From NCBI GenBank assembly GCA_039812685.1, contig JBDIBB010000086.1:1-16503 (forward strand): DNA of 16,503 nt, in the 5' to 3' direction. This document shows positions 1-6,169 of the stretch, one piece after another. The notes under the pieces were generated by a model that was given only the letters and a program-made list of their open reading frames with translations, did no database searches and was not told the DNA's origin. The position numbers were made by a program, and so were the translations under genes. Each line of letters opens with the position of its first letter. Position 1 is the stretch's first letter. The stretch is from JBDIBB01 sp039812685 (lineage in GTDB: Bacteria > Acidobacteriota > Vicinamibacteria > Vicinamibacterales > JAFNAJ01).

Positions 1-851
1 TGCTCACCTGCGGCCGCGGGCAGCGCATCGGCGTGTTCGGCGGCAGCGGCGTCGGCAAGAGCACGCTGCTCGGCATGATGGCGCGCGGCACCGCCGCCGA
101 CATCTCCGTCATCGCGCTCGTCGGCGAACGGGGCCGCGAAGTGCGCGGGTTCCTCGAGCACGACCTCGGCGAACAGGGGCTGCGCCGTTCGGTGGTGGTG
201 GTGTCGACGTCGGACAACCCGGCGCTCGTGCGGCTGCGCGCGGCCTACGCCGCCACCTCCATCGCCGAGTACTTCCGCGACCAGGGACGCAACGTCCTGC
301 TGATGATGGACTCGGTCACGCGCTTCGCGATGGCGCAGCGCGAGGTGGGCCTGGCGGCCGGGGAGCCCCCGACGGCCAAGGGCTATCCGCCATCGGTCTT
401 CGCGCTGCTGCCCGGGCTCCTCGAACGGGCCGGCAACGTGCGCGGGCGCGGCAGCATCACGGGCTTCTACACCGTGCTCGTCGAGGGCGACGATCACTCG
501 GAGCCGGTCGCCGACCACGTGCGCGCGATCCTCGACGGCCACATCGTGCTCTCGCGCGGCCTGGCGGCGCGCAACCACTACCCGGCCATCGACATCCTGC
601 ACAGTGTCAGCCGCACCATGCCGGACGTCACCGACGTCGACCACCGCATGCAGGCGAGCCGCGTGCGCGAGTGGATGGCCACCAACCATGCGAGCGAGGA
701 CCTGGTGGCGGTGGGCGCCTACGTGCCGGGCAGCAACCCGCGCATCGACGAGGCCCTCGCCAGGCGGGAGCCGATTGCCGCATTCCTCCGCCAGGACGCG
801 CACGATCTGAAGCCGCTCGGCGACGCCATCGCCGCGCTGAAGGCGCTGTGA
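1..851 (+). CDS. fliI: Flagellum-specific export ATPase FliI (5'-truncated by window edge)
   Basis: FliI is the cytoplasmic hexameric ATPase of the flagellar type III export apparatus, related to F1-ATPase beta subunits. It helps unfold and deliver export substrates. The window holds the last 282 residues; the reading frame is open from base 3, so the N-terminal domain and the start lie upstream. Walker A (GGSGVGKST) is encoded at 39-65. The Walker B strand (NVLLMMDSVTRFAMAQRE) follows, then the GEPPTAKGYPPSVFALLPGLLERAG stretch typical of FliI/SctN ATPases. The C-terminal helical domain is complete and ends at a TGA. A GTG at 33 is in frame but lies just before the P-loop and is not a plausible start. 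fliJ follows 82 bp downstream, the usual fliI-fliJ pairing. I am very sure of the family; the motifs separate FliI from F1 and Rho. Confidence 0.96.
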   Translation, partial: LTCGRGQRIGVFGGSGVGKSTLLGMMARGTAADISVIALVGERGREVRGFLEHDLGEQGLRRSVVVVSTSDNPALVRLRAAYAATSIAEYFRDQGRNVLLMMDSVTRFAMAQREVGLAAGEPPTAKGYPPSVFALLPGLLERAGNVRGRGSITGFYTVLVEGDDHSEPVADHVRAILDGHIVLSRGLAARNHYPAIDILHSVSRTMPDVTDVDHRMQASRVREWMATNHASEDLVAVGAYVPGSNPRIDEALARREPIAAFLRQDAHDLKPLGDAIAALKAL

Positions 852-893
852 CGACGATGACCCCCGGCCGGTTGCGCAGTCTGACAGTCAGCG

Positions 894-906
894 GCCGTCG
901 GCCGAC
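894..906 (+). repeat. Palindromic 13-mer shared by two operon spacers (copy 1)
   Basis: GCCGTCGGCCGAC lies in the fliI-fliJ spacer and contains the perfect 10-bp palindrome GTCGGCCGAC (897-906). The same 13 bases occur in the flgD-flgE spacer at 1686-1698. Just upstream is a second small palindrome, CTGACAGTCAG (881-891). It could be an operator-like site, an RNA hairpin core, or a chance match in GC-rich DNA. Confidence 0.35.
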
Positions 907-933
907 CGTCACTTCGCGCCGGAGGCCGCGCTG

Positions 934-1392
934 ATGGCGACGTTCCGTTTCCGCCTGCAGACGGCACTCGACCTGCGCGTGCGAGAGGAAGACGAGGCGA
1001 AGGCCGCGCTGGCGGCGGCCGAAACGGCCAGAAACACGGCGCGAGATCGGCGTGATGCCGCGCAGGCGTCGCTCGACGGCTCGCTGCGACGCTCGCGCGA
1101 CGCCGAGCGGCGGACCGCGGTGCTCACCGAGCGTCTCTGGTATCGGAATTGGATTGTGGCGCAGCGCCAGGAGGCGGAACGCCATCAGCAGGCGCTGGCG
1201 GCGTGCGAGGACGTGGTGCGGCAGGCGACGGCGGCCGCGCAGGAGGCGCATCGCAGGCGCCGGATCCTCGAGCGTCTCAGGGCGAGAGCCGTCGCGAGCT
1301 TCGACCTCGCGGAACGCCGCGAGGAGCAGAAGGTGTTCGACGAACTCGGCACGGTGAGATTCACGATTGCGAAACGAGGAGGGCACCCGTGA
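934..1392 (+). CDS. fliJ: Flagellar export chaperone/stalk protein FliJ
   Basis: FliJ is a small coiled-coil protein that sits in the FliI hexamer like the gamma stalk of F1. It couples the ATPase ring to FlhA and escorts empty chaperones. The 152-residue product opens with FRFRLQTALDLRVREEDEA, the characteristic FliJ start, and is then almost entirely charged Ala/Arg/Glu-rich helix with no predicted membrane segment. The ATG at 934 is supported by GGAGG at 921-925, 8 nt upstream. The length is typical for the family (about 140-150 residues). Its stop overlaps the GTG of flgD by 4 bp, implying translational coupling. Identity rests on the N-terminal signature, the coiled-coil composition and the position directly after fliI, because FliJ sequences are poorly conserved. 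Confidence 0.9.
   Translation: MATFRFRLQTALDLRVREEDEAKAALAAAETARNTARDRRDAAQASLDGSLRRSRDAERRTAVLTERLWYRNWIVAQRQEAERHQQALAACEDVVRQATAAAQEAHRRRRILERLRARAVASFDLAERREEQKVFDELGTVRFTIAKRGGHP
1377..1383 (+). promoter_or_regulatory. Ribosome binding site deciding the flgD start
   Basis: AGGAGGG lies inside the 3' end of fliJ, 5 nt before the GTG at 1389. This strong Shine-Dalgarno match fixes the GTG as the flgD start and excludes earlier in-frame starts that would run back through fliJ. Confidence 0.75.
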
Positions 1393-1655
1393 GCACGTCG
1401 GCGATTGGAGGAGCGACCCAGGCCGGCGATGCCGCCGCCGCGGCCACGACCAAGGCGCGCGAGACATCGCTGGGCCAGGACGCCTTCATGCAGCTGCTCG
1501 TCACGCAGCTCAGGCACCAGGATCCCACGAACCCGATGGACAACTCGGAGTTCATCGTGCAACTGGCCACCTTCAGCCAGCTCGAGAAGCTGACGGAGAT
1601 CGCCACGTCGATCAAGAACCTCGAGGCCAGGTTCGACGCGATCGCGTCGGCCTGA
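1389..1655 (+). CDS. flgD: Short flagellar hook-capping protein FlgD (N-terminal domain only)
   Basis: FlgD is exported to the tip of the growing hook, where it caps and guides FlgE polymerisation. The 88-residue product carries the conserved FlgD N-terminal core, LGQDAFMQLLVTQLRHQDPTNP followed by MDNSEFIVQLATFSQLEKL. It ends shortly afterwards, so the C-terminal Ig-like/tudor region found in enteric FlgD (about 230 residues in total) is missing. The GTG start overlaps the fliJ stop by 4 bp and has a strong RBS. The 91-bp spacer before flgE is too short to hide the missing domain and shows no FlgD-like sequence in other frames, so this looks like a natural short form and not a frameshift. 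Its position before flgE fits hook assembly. Confidence 0.93.
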   Translation: MSTSAIGGATQAGDAAAAATTKARETSLGQDAFMQLLVTQLRHQDPTNPMDNSEFIVQLATFSQLEKLTEIATSIKNLEARFDAIASA

Positions 1656-1680
1656 CCTGCCGGCGAGAATCCGTTCACCC

Positions 1681-1707
1681 GCGGCGCCGTCGGCCGACGT
1701 CCGCCGC
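1681..1707 (+). repeat. Inverted repeat / hairpin in the flgD-flgE spacer
   Basis: GCGGCG (1681-1686) pairs with CGCCGC (1702-1707). Inside it, CGTC and GACG flank a GGCC tetraloop (1688-1699), giving a two-part stem with a small internal loop. The 13-mer shared with the fliI-fliJ spacer sits at 1686-1698. No U-tract follows, so it is not a canonical intrinsic terminator. It could be a processing or stability element upstream of flgE. Confidence 0.45.
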
Positions 1708-1746
1708 ACCGCTGCACGCCGTACGTCGTGAGGAAGGGCACACACC

Positions 1747-3024
1747 ATGGCAGTTGGATCGTTTTCCGCGGGCTTGTCGGGGCTGAACGCCAACAGCACC
1801 TACTTGAGCGTCATCGGCAACAATCTCGCGAACATCAACACGATCGGCTACAAGTCGAGCTCGGTCACCTTCATGGACCTGGTGAGCCAGAACGTCGGCG
1901 GCTCGAGCATCAACCCCATGCAGGTGGGCCTCGGCGTCGTCACCGGATCGATCTCGCCCGTGTTCTCGCAGGGTTCAATCGAGAACACGCGCGAGGCCAC
2001 CAACGTGGCCATCCAGGGCAACGGGTTCTTCGTCGTCAAGGATCCCAACTCCGGCGGCGTCGCCTACACGCGCGCCGGCAACTTCAGCTTCAACAGTGAC
2101 GGTCAGCTCGTGAGCCCCGACGGCTACCTGGTGCAGGGGTACTCGCAGATCGATCCGGCCACACAGCAGATCATCACCACGGGCGAGGCCGGCAACATCA
2201 CGGTGCCGCCCGGCGTCCTGCGCCAGCCGGTGGCCACCACGCAGTTCTCCACCCGCACGAACCTCGACTCGGACGCCGTCCAGAACACGCAGTTCACCTC
2301 GTCGATCAAGATCTACGACGCGCTGGGGTCGTCGCACGTCCTCACCATCACCTACACGAAGGACGCCGCGCCGGGCGCCTGGACCTATGAGATCACGGTG
2401 CCGGGCGAGGAGATCAGCGGCGGCACGCCGGGCACGCCCCAGCCCATCTTCACCGGCGGCACGGTCCAGTTCGACGCCACCGGCAAGCTGCAGACGCTCA
2501 ACGGCGGCGCGCCGGCCGACGTCGCCATCACGACGGCCGCCTGGGCCAACGGCGCCGCGGCGAGCACCCTGACCTGGAGCATCCTCGACACGTCGGGAAC
2601 GGCGCTGCTCTCTGGCGTGCAGTCGGCCTCGGCCACCTCGTCGATCAACCAGAACGGCTCGGCAGCGGGCAAGATCACGGACATCAGCATCGACTCGGCC
2701 GGCAAGATCATCGCCACGTTCGGCGCCGGGCAGACGATCGCCGTCGGCCAGCTGGCGCTCGCCCAGTTCAACAATCCCAAGGGCCTCGTGAAGCTCGGCT
2801 CCAACAAGTACGGCGAGAGTCAGGCGGCCGGTGTCGCCAACATCGGCATCGCCGGCACGGGCGGGCGGGGAACGCTGATCGGCAGCGCGATCGAGCAGTC
2901 CAACGTGGACATCGCCACGGAGTTCACGCAGATGATCCTGGCCCAGCGCGGCTACCAGGCCAACGCGAAGACCATCACGGTGTCCGACGAGATCCTCGTC
3001 GACACGCTGCAGTTGAAGCGCTAG
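1747..3024 (+). CDS. flgE: Flagellar hook protein FlgE
   Basis: FlgE polymerises into the curved hook that joins the basal body to the filament. The 425-residue product has the conserved flagellar rod/hook N-terminus (AGLSGLNANSTYLSVIGNNLANINTIGYKSS) and the matching C-terminus (EFTQMILAQRGYQANAKTI ... LVDTLQLKR). These two helices form the D0 coiled coil. Between them is the Ser/Thr/Gly-rich variable region, which includes a FlaE-type domain (roughly residues 150-300). The length is close to the usual 400-430, which favours FlgE over the shorter FlgG/FlgF (about 250). The ATG at 1747 has AGGAAGG at 1731-1737. A perfect 10-bp inverted repeat begins 11 nt after the stop. As the hook subunit it must be made in large amounts, which may explain the structured flanking spacers. 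Confidence 0.95.
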   Translation: MAVGSFSAGLSGLNANSTYLSVIGNNLANINTIGYKSSSVTFMDLVSQNVGGSSINPMQVGLGVVTGSISPVFSQGSIENTREATNVAIQGNGFFVVKDPNSGGVAYTRAGNFSFNSDGQLVSPDGYLVQGYSQIDPATQQIITTGEAGNITVPPGVLRQPVATTQFSTRTNLDSDAVQNTQFTSSIKIYDALGSSHVLTITYTKDAAPGAWTYEITVPGEEISGGTPGTPQPIFTGGTVQFDATGKLQTLNGGAPADVAITTAAWANGAAASTLTWSILDTSGTALLSGVQSASATSSINQNGSAAGKITDISIDSAGKIIATFGAGQTIAVGQLALAQFNNPKGLVKLGSNKYGESQAAGVANIGIAGTGGRGTLIGSAIEQSNVDIATEFTQMILAQRGYQANAKTITVSDEILVDTLQLKR

Positions 3025-3035
3025 GCGTACGCTGA

Positions 3036-3058
3036 GCGGCGGCGCACGGCGCCGCCGC
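3036..3058 (+). repeat. Perfect 10-bp inverted repeat just after flgE
   Basis: GCGGCGGCGC (3036-3045), loop ACG, GCGCCGCCGC (3049-3058). The stem is entirely G-C and starts 11 nt past the flgE stop. There is no downstream T-run, and the fliK RBS follows 18 nt later, so it is better read as an mRNA-stabilising, processing or attenuating hairpin than as a full terminator. Confidence 0.65.
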
Positions 3059-3076
3059 GGGACGCCGAGCGCGTCC

Positions 3077-3082
3077 AGGAGG
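3077..3082 (+). promoter_or_regulatory. Ribosome binding site deciding the fliK start
   Basis: A perfect AGGAGG lies 6 nt before the GTG at 3089 and supports that non-ATG start for fliK. Confidence 0.75.
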
Positions 3083-3088
3083 CTTCCC

Positions 3089-4786
3089 GTGAGCCTGGAA
3101 TCGATGCCCGTCGTCGCGGCGCCCGCGCCCGCGGCGCCACCCGTCAAGGACGGCGGCCGCACTGCGGCGTCGGATGGCACCCGCTTCGCCGAACTCGTCG
3201 GCGGGCTCCTCGGTGCGCCCTCCGGAAGGGCCGTCGGACCCGCGGCGGGCGCGAGGGGGGCAATCGGCTCCCATGGCGAAGACGAGGTGGGTCCGCCAGC
3301 GCCGGCCGCCGAGACCGAGGATCGGGCGACGATGGCGGCCTTCGCGGTGGCGTGGCTCGTGACGCCGCCCGTCGCCGGGGCACCTGCTGCTTCGCTGGTT
3401 GCCGCAGGCGACGCGCGACCCGCTGACGACGTGGCCGTCACGGCCGATGCGGACGTCGGGGTTCCGGCCGTCCCAGAGGCCTTCGCCGGGCCGCCGCCAC
3501 TGCCGGCATCCGGCGGGCCCGAAGACGCGGTTCTCGCGGGCCTCCAGCCGTCGACCGTGGTGGAACAGGAGGCCCCGGAGGTGACCGGTCATCCGGAAAC
3601 CGCCGGCTTCTCGTCGATCGACGGAGCCGGCGCCGAAGTCGCGGACGCGTTCCGGCACTCGCCTGGTGCCGCGACCATCCAGCGGCCGGCGCCCTCGGGC
3701 GCCCCGCTCGAGGCCAGTCCCGGAGACCTCGCCGCCAGGGGAATGGCCCCTGAGCCATCAGACGTGACGGCGGTGCCCGGAGCCCGGGTCGGCTCGGGCG
3801 ACACGATCGACGCCGGGGGCACGAGGCCGGAGTCGCCGTCCGGTCCGGCCGAGCTGACGCAGGCGGCAACCAGGGCCCAGGCGCAGGACTCGACCGGCGT
3901 TGCTGCCGGATCCCAGCACCGCGGACGTCACGGGGCGGTCGCCGCGCCACCGGCCGGCGGGTCCGCACCGGCGCCGGGGATGGCTGGCGGCGTCGCGCCG
4001 TTCCCGTCGGCGGAATCCTCGAATCAGCCTGCGGCCGAGACGTCGCCGGCCGCCAGCTCGCCTGGTTTCGTCGTCCCCACGCCCGTTCATACGGAGGCAG
4101 GCGTCAGCGAGCGGCGCGTCCACGAGGCGGGGAACACCGGCGAGTGGACCGATGCAGCCTGGCGCGACGTGGCGTCTGCGGCGGCGACGCAGTCCGGTGG
4201 GGGCGGCTCGCAGACGTCGGGCCGAAGGGCGCCTTCGGGCGAGGCGGCCAGGGCCGCCGCCGAGGCGCTGCTGACCAGCCAGCGTGGCGCGCGGCCCGCG
4301 CCCGGCCATCCAGGGATGCCGCCGCTCGTTGCGGGTGCGTCTGACGGACTCGAGGCCCGGTTCCAGGCGTGGATGGCCTCCGTGAGCGCCGCCAGCTCGG
4401 CCCAGCAGACCGTGCCGACGGCTTCGCCGCCCGATGTCCAGGCGCAGGTGGTGAAAGCGATCCAGTTGCAGTGGCGGGGTGGCGTCGGCGAGGCACGTGT
4501 TCAACTGGAGCCGGAGCACCTGGGATCGATCACCGTCTCGCTGCGGGTCGAACAGGGTGGCGTCGTGGCGAGCGTCAGGGTCGCCTCGGCGGCTACGCTC
4601 GACATGATCCAGTTGCGCCAGCAGGATCTCCGGAGCGCGCTCGAGGCGCAAGGCCTGCAGCTCGACGAACTCCAGATCAGCCTCGACCCGGACGATCGAC
4701 GCGAGCGGCCGGCCCAGCGTCAGCCGGAGAGCGCTCCGCCCCCGCGTCGGCGCGACCGCGCGGCGCGCTTCGAAATCGTCGTCTGA
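3089..4786 (+). CDS. fliK: Flagellar hook-length control protein FliK
   Basis: FliK is exported during hook growth as a molecular ruler. Its C-terminal domain then contacts FlhB to switch specificity from hook to filament substrates. The 565-residue product has a long Ala/Pro/Gly-rich, low-complexity and probably disordered N-terminal part (about residues 1-440), as expected for a ruler. A compact C-terminal Flg_hook domain follows (about 449-535), marked by VQLEPEHLGSITVSLRVEQGG, where the L.P..LG.I.V motif is diagnostic. The protein ends in a basic Arg-rich tail. It starts at GTG 3089 with a perfect AGGAGG 6 nt upstream. It is longer than Salmonella FliK (405 residues), mostly through the disordered region. 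Position right after flgE fits the role, although many operons place fliK before flgD. Confidence 0.9.
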   Translation: MSLESMPVVAAPAPAAPPVKDGGRTAASDGTRFAELVGGLLGAPSGRAVGPAAGARGAIGSHGEDEVGPPAPAAETEDRATMAAFAVAWLVTPPVAGAPAASLVAAGDARPADDVAVTADADVGVPAVPEAFAGPPPLPASGGPEDAVLAGLQPSTVVEQEAPEVTGHPETAGFSSIDGAGAEVADAFRHSPGAATIQRPAPSGAPLEASPGDLAARGMAPEPSDVTAVPGARVGSGDTIDAGGTRPESPSGPAELTQAATRAQAQDSTGVAAGSQHRGRHGAVAAPPAGGSAPAPGMAGGVAPFPSAESSNQPAAETSPAASSPGFVVPTPVHTEAGVSERRVHEAGNTGEWTDAAWRDVASAAATQSGGGGSQTSGRRAPSGEAARAAAEALLTSQRGARPAPGHPGMPPLVAGASDGLEARFQAWMASVSAASSAQQTVPTASPPDVQAQVVKAIQLQWRGGVGEARVQLEPEHLGSITVSLRVEQGGVVASVRVASAATLDMIQLRQQDLRSALEAQGLQLDELQISLDPDDRRERPAQRQPESAPPPRRRDRAARFEIVV

Positions 4787-4791
4787 CGCGA

Positions 4792-4820
4792 CCACGCCCG
4801 GGGCGGCCAGCTCGGCGTGG
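4792..4820 (+). repeat. Inverted repeat immediately after fliK
   Basis: CCACGCC (4792-4798) and GGCGTGG (4814-4820) form a perfect 7-bp stem with a 15-nt loop, starting 6 nt past the fliK stop. No U-tract follows. It is a possible 3'-end or processing structure for the upstream transcript. Confidence 0.45.
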
Positions 4821-4951
4821 ACCGGGCGACGCCAGTCCCTGTCGGTACGACGTCACCGCGGCCGCCGGCCCGTCGAGGATTCCGGCACGCGATCCGGCAT
4901 CGGGCTCTCGGAATCTGGCGGAAATCCTCACAGACACGCGATTCGCGCGGG

Positions 4952-4968
4952 CGGCATCGCCCTTGCCT
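4952..4968 (+). promoter_or_regulatory. Candidate sigma-54 (-24/-12) promoter for the fliL operon
   Basis: The sequence CGGCATCGCCCTTGCCT has GG (4953-4954) and GC (4965-4966) separated by exactly 10 bp. It matches GGCA at the -24 element and TTGC at the -12 element of the established RpoN consensus (TGGCAC-N5-TTGC). The inferred transcription start is near 4978, about 49 nt before the fliL ATG. Sigma-54 control of mid-class flagellar genes is known in many bacteria, but in GC-rich DNA a partial match can be chance and no activator gene is visible in the window. Confidence 0.4.
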
Positions 4969-4980
4969 TCTCGACGCTCG

Positions 4981-5014
4981 GCCGGAGCCCCAGCCGTGAC
5001 ACGGGGCTGCCGGC
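4981..5014 (+). promoter_or_regulatory. Leader hairpin directly upstream of the fliL RBS
   Basis: GCCGGAGCCCC (4981-4991) pairs with GGGGCT (5003-5008) and CCGGC (5010-5014), giving an 11-bp stem with a single bulged G and an 11-nt loop. It ends 2 nt before the GGAG Shine-Dalgarno sequence (5017-5020) of fliL. If the upstream -24/-12 element is real, the stem starts about 4 nt from the transcript 5' end. Roles in mRNA protection or in controlling translation of fliL are inference. Confidence 0.5.
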
Positions 5015-5026
5015 ACGGAGCGACCC

Positions 5027-5545
5027 ATGAGTGACGATGCTGCCGAGACGCCCCGGGCACCGAAGAAGGGAGGCGCCTTGAAGTGGGTGCTGATTGCTGT
5101 CGTCCTGCTGCTGGTGGGCGGAGGAGGCGGCGCGTACTGGTTCTTCGTGATGCGGCCGCAGGCCGTCGAGGCGGCAGGGGCCGACGGGACCGCGCCCGCA
5201 CCGGAGGAGAAGAAGAAGAAGCCGGAGGGCGGCGCGGCACTGAAGTTCGATCCCTTCGTGGTGAACCTGGCCGATCCGGGCGGCACGCGTTACCTGCGGG
5301 TGGGCCTCAGCCTGGTGATCACCGGCGACGAGGCCGCCGCCAAGGAACTCGAGACTGGCAAGGTGAAGCTGTTGCGCATCCGCTCGGCCGTGCTGGAGCT
5401 GCTCAGCGAGCAGGTGGCCGATCGCGTCGTGACGGCCGAAGGCAAGCAGGCGCTGAAGCAGGCGATTGAAGAGCAGGCACGGGCCGTACTCGCCCCGATG
5501 GAAGTGACCGATGTCCTCTTCACCGAATTCGTCGTCCAGTTCTGA
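5027..5545 (+). CDS. fliL: Flagellar basal body-associated protein FliL
   Basis: FliL is a single-pass inner-membrane protein that surrounds or supports the stator units and affects torque and motor stability. The 172-residue product has a short charged cytoplasmic N-terminus (about residues 1-18) and one membrane helix (LKWVLIAVVLLLVGGGGGAYWFF, about 19-41). A Lys/Pro-rich linker leads to a periplasmic stomatin-like FliL domain (about 70-172) with the typical DPFVVNLADPGG entry and the VTDVLFTEFVVQF end. Length and architecture are normal. The start at 5027 has GGAG at 5017-5020. The 3' end overlaps the downstream fliN by about 35 bp. It is the first gene of the long gapless block and follows the structured 240-bp spacer, so its expression probably sets that of the block. 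Confidence 0.94.
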   Translation: MSDDAAETPRAPKKGGALKWVLIAVVLLLVGGGGGAYWFFVMRPQAVEAAGADGTAPAPEEKKKKPEGGAALKFDPFVVNLADPGGTRYLRVGLSLVITGDEAAAKELETGKVKLLRIRSAVLELLSEQVADRVVTAEGKQALKQAIEEQARAVLAPMEVTDVLFTEFVVQF

Positions 5546-5813
5546 TCCTGTGGCGCCGCCGCAGTTCGGGCCACTGCGCGACGTGCGGTGCCCCGTGAGC
5601 GTGGTGCTCGGCACGGGGGCCATCTCGGTGCGGCGGGTGCTGACCCTGGCCCGTCAGGACGTGCTCCGGCTGCGCCAGTCGGCGGGCGAGGACCTGCAGG
5701 TGCTGGCCAACGGCGTGCTCGTGGCCAGGGGTGAGGTCGTGGTGGTCGAGGACAGCACGGCCGTTCGCGTGACCGAGATCGCGCGGCGGCTCCCGGGGGG
5801 GGAAGCGCAGTGA
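5511..5813 (+). CDS. fliN: Short flagellar motor switch protein FliN (SpoA domain)
   Basis: FliN forms the bottom of the cytoplasmic C-ring with FliM and takes part in switching and substrate docking. The product is 100 residues from the ATG at 5511, essentially one SpoA domain: LRDVRCPVSVVLGT ... LQVLANGVLVARGEVVVVED ... VRVTEI. The NG..VARGEVVVV strand is diagnostic of FliN/SctQ proteins. The start is uncertain. ATG 5511, inside fliL, has GGAAG 6 nt upstream and yields a Ser-rich lead (SSSPNSSSSSD); GTG 5550, just after the fliL stop, would give 87 residues that still contain the full domain. It occupies the usual fliN slot between fliL and fliO, yet fliM is not beside it. A second, longer FliN-type protein is encoded at 14675-15490. 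It overlaps fliO by 4 bp. Confidence 0.9.
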   Translation: MSSSPNSSSSSDPVAPPQFGPLRDVRCPVSVVLGTGAISVRRVLTLARQDVLRLRQSAGEDLQVLANGVLVARGEVVVVEDSTAVRVTEIARRLPGGEAQ

Positions 5814-6169
5814 TCGCCTGGACGCTGTGGCTGCAGGCACCGCCGGCTGGCGAGTCCCTCGGCATCGAGTGGTGGCGGGCGCTGCTCGCGCTGGTGCTCG
5901 TCGCTTCGCTGCTGGCGGCCCTGGTCGTGCTCATGCGGCGCGGCGCGCTGGGCGCGCTGGTGCGCTCCAAGCACGCGGCCATCCGCATCGAGACCGTCGT
6001 GCCGATCGGCGATCGCCGGGCGCTGATGATCGTCGCCGTCGAGGGCCGGCGCCTGCTGCTGGGCGCCTCGCCGGTGAACGTCACGCTGGTGACCGAGCTG
6101 GGGGCGAAGCCGCCGTTCGAGGCCGCGCTGGCCGGTTCGATAGCGCAGACGGGAGCGACGCCGCAATGA
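5810..6169 (+). CDS. fliO: Flagellar biosynthetic protein FliO
   Basis: FliO is a small membrane protein that assists assembly of the FliP5-FliR export-gate core. The 119-residue product has a short N-terminus, one membrane helix (WWRALLALVLVASLLAALVVLM, about residues 21-42) and a basic cytoplasmic part. The sequence IRIETVVPIGDRRALMIVAVEGRRLLLGASPVNVTLV is typical of FliO/FliZ-family proteins (V.PLG..R.L..V.V..R.LLLG). The GTG start overlaps the fliN stop by 4 bp (GTGA), and the 3' end overlaps fliP by 4 bp (ATGA). FliO is poorly conserved, so the call rests on the membrane-plus-LLLG pattern and on its place directly before fliP. Confidence 0.9.
   Translation: MIAWTLWLQAPPAGESLGIEWWRALLALVLVASLLAALVVLMRRGALGALVRSKHAAIRIETVVPIGDRRALMIVAVEGRRLLLGASPVNVTLVTELGAKPPFEAALAGSIAQTGATPQ

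Larger units (their letters stand above)
4787..5026 (+). other. 240-bp structured spacer between the hook genes and the fliL operon
   Basis: This is the longest non-coding stretch in the window. I see no convincing gene in it: the short open frames lack a good RBS and resemble no family. It holds a hairpin just after fliK, a candidate -24/-12 element and a strong hairpin before the fliL RBS, each listed separately. It looks like a boundary between two transcription units. Confidence 0.6.

Noticed and set aside
1656..1746. Possible frameshifted remainder of flgD
   Set aside because: Only 91 bp are available before flgE and no frame shows FlgD C-terminal sequence, so a broken full-length gene is unlikely.
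3024..3037. A second GG-N10-GC (-24/-12-like) match after flgE
   Set aside because: The -12 part is TGAGC instead of TTGC, it overlaps the flgE stop and the strong hairpin, and such spacing occurs often by chance in GC-rich DNA.
3036..3058. Calling the flgE-fliK hairpin an intrinsic terminator
   Set aside because: There is no downstream T-run, and the fliK RBS and start follow within about 30 nt.
1975..3441. 488-codon antisense open frame opposite flgE and fliK
   Set aside because: Shadow of two convincing sense genes; composition is compositional noise and no start context was seen.
3089..4430. Treating the Ala/Pro-rich part of fliK as a repeat array or a foreign insertion
   Set aside because: No regular repeat unit was visible, and a disordered ruler region of this kind is normal for FliK.
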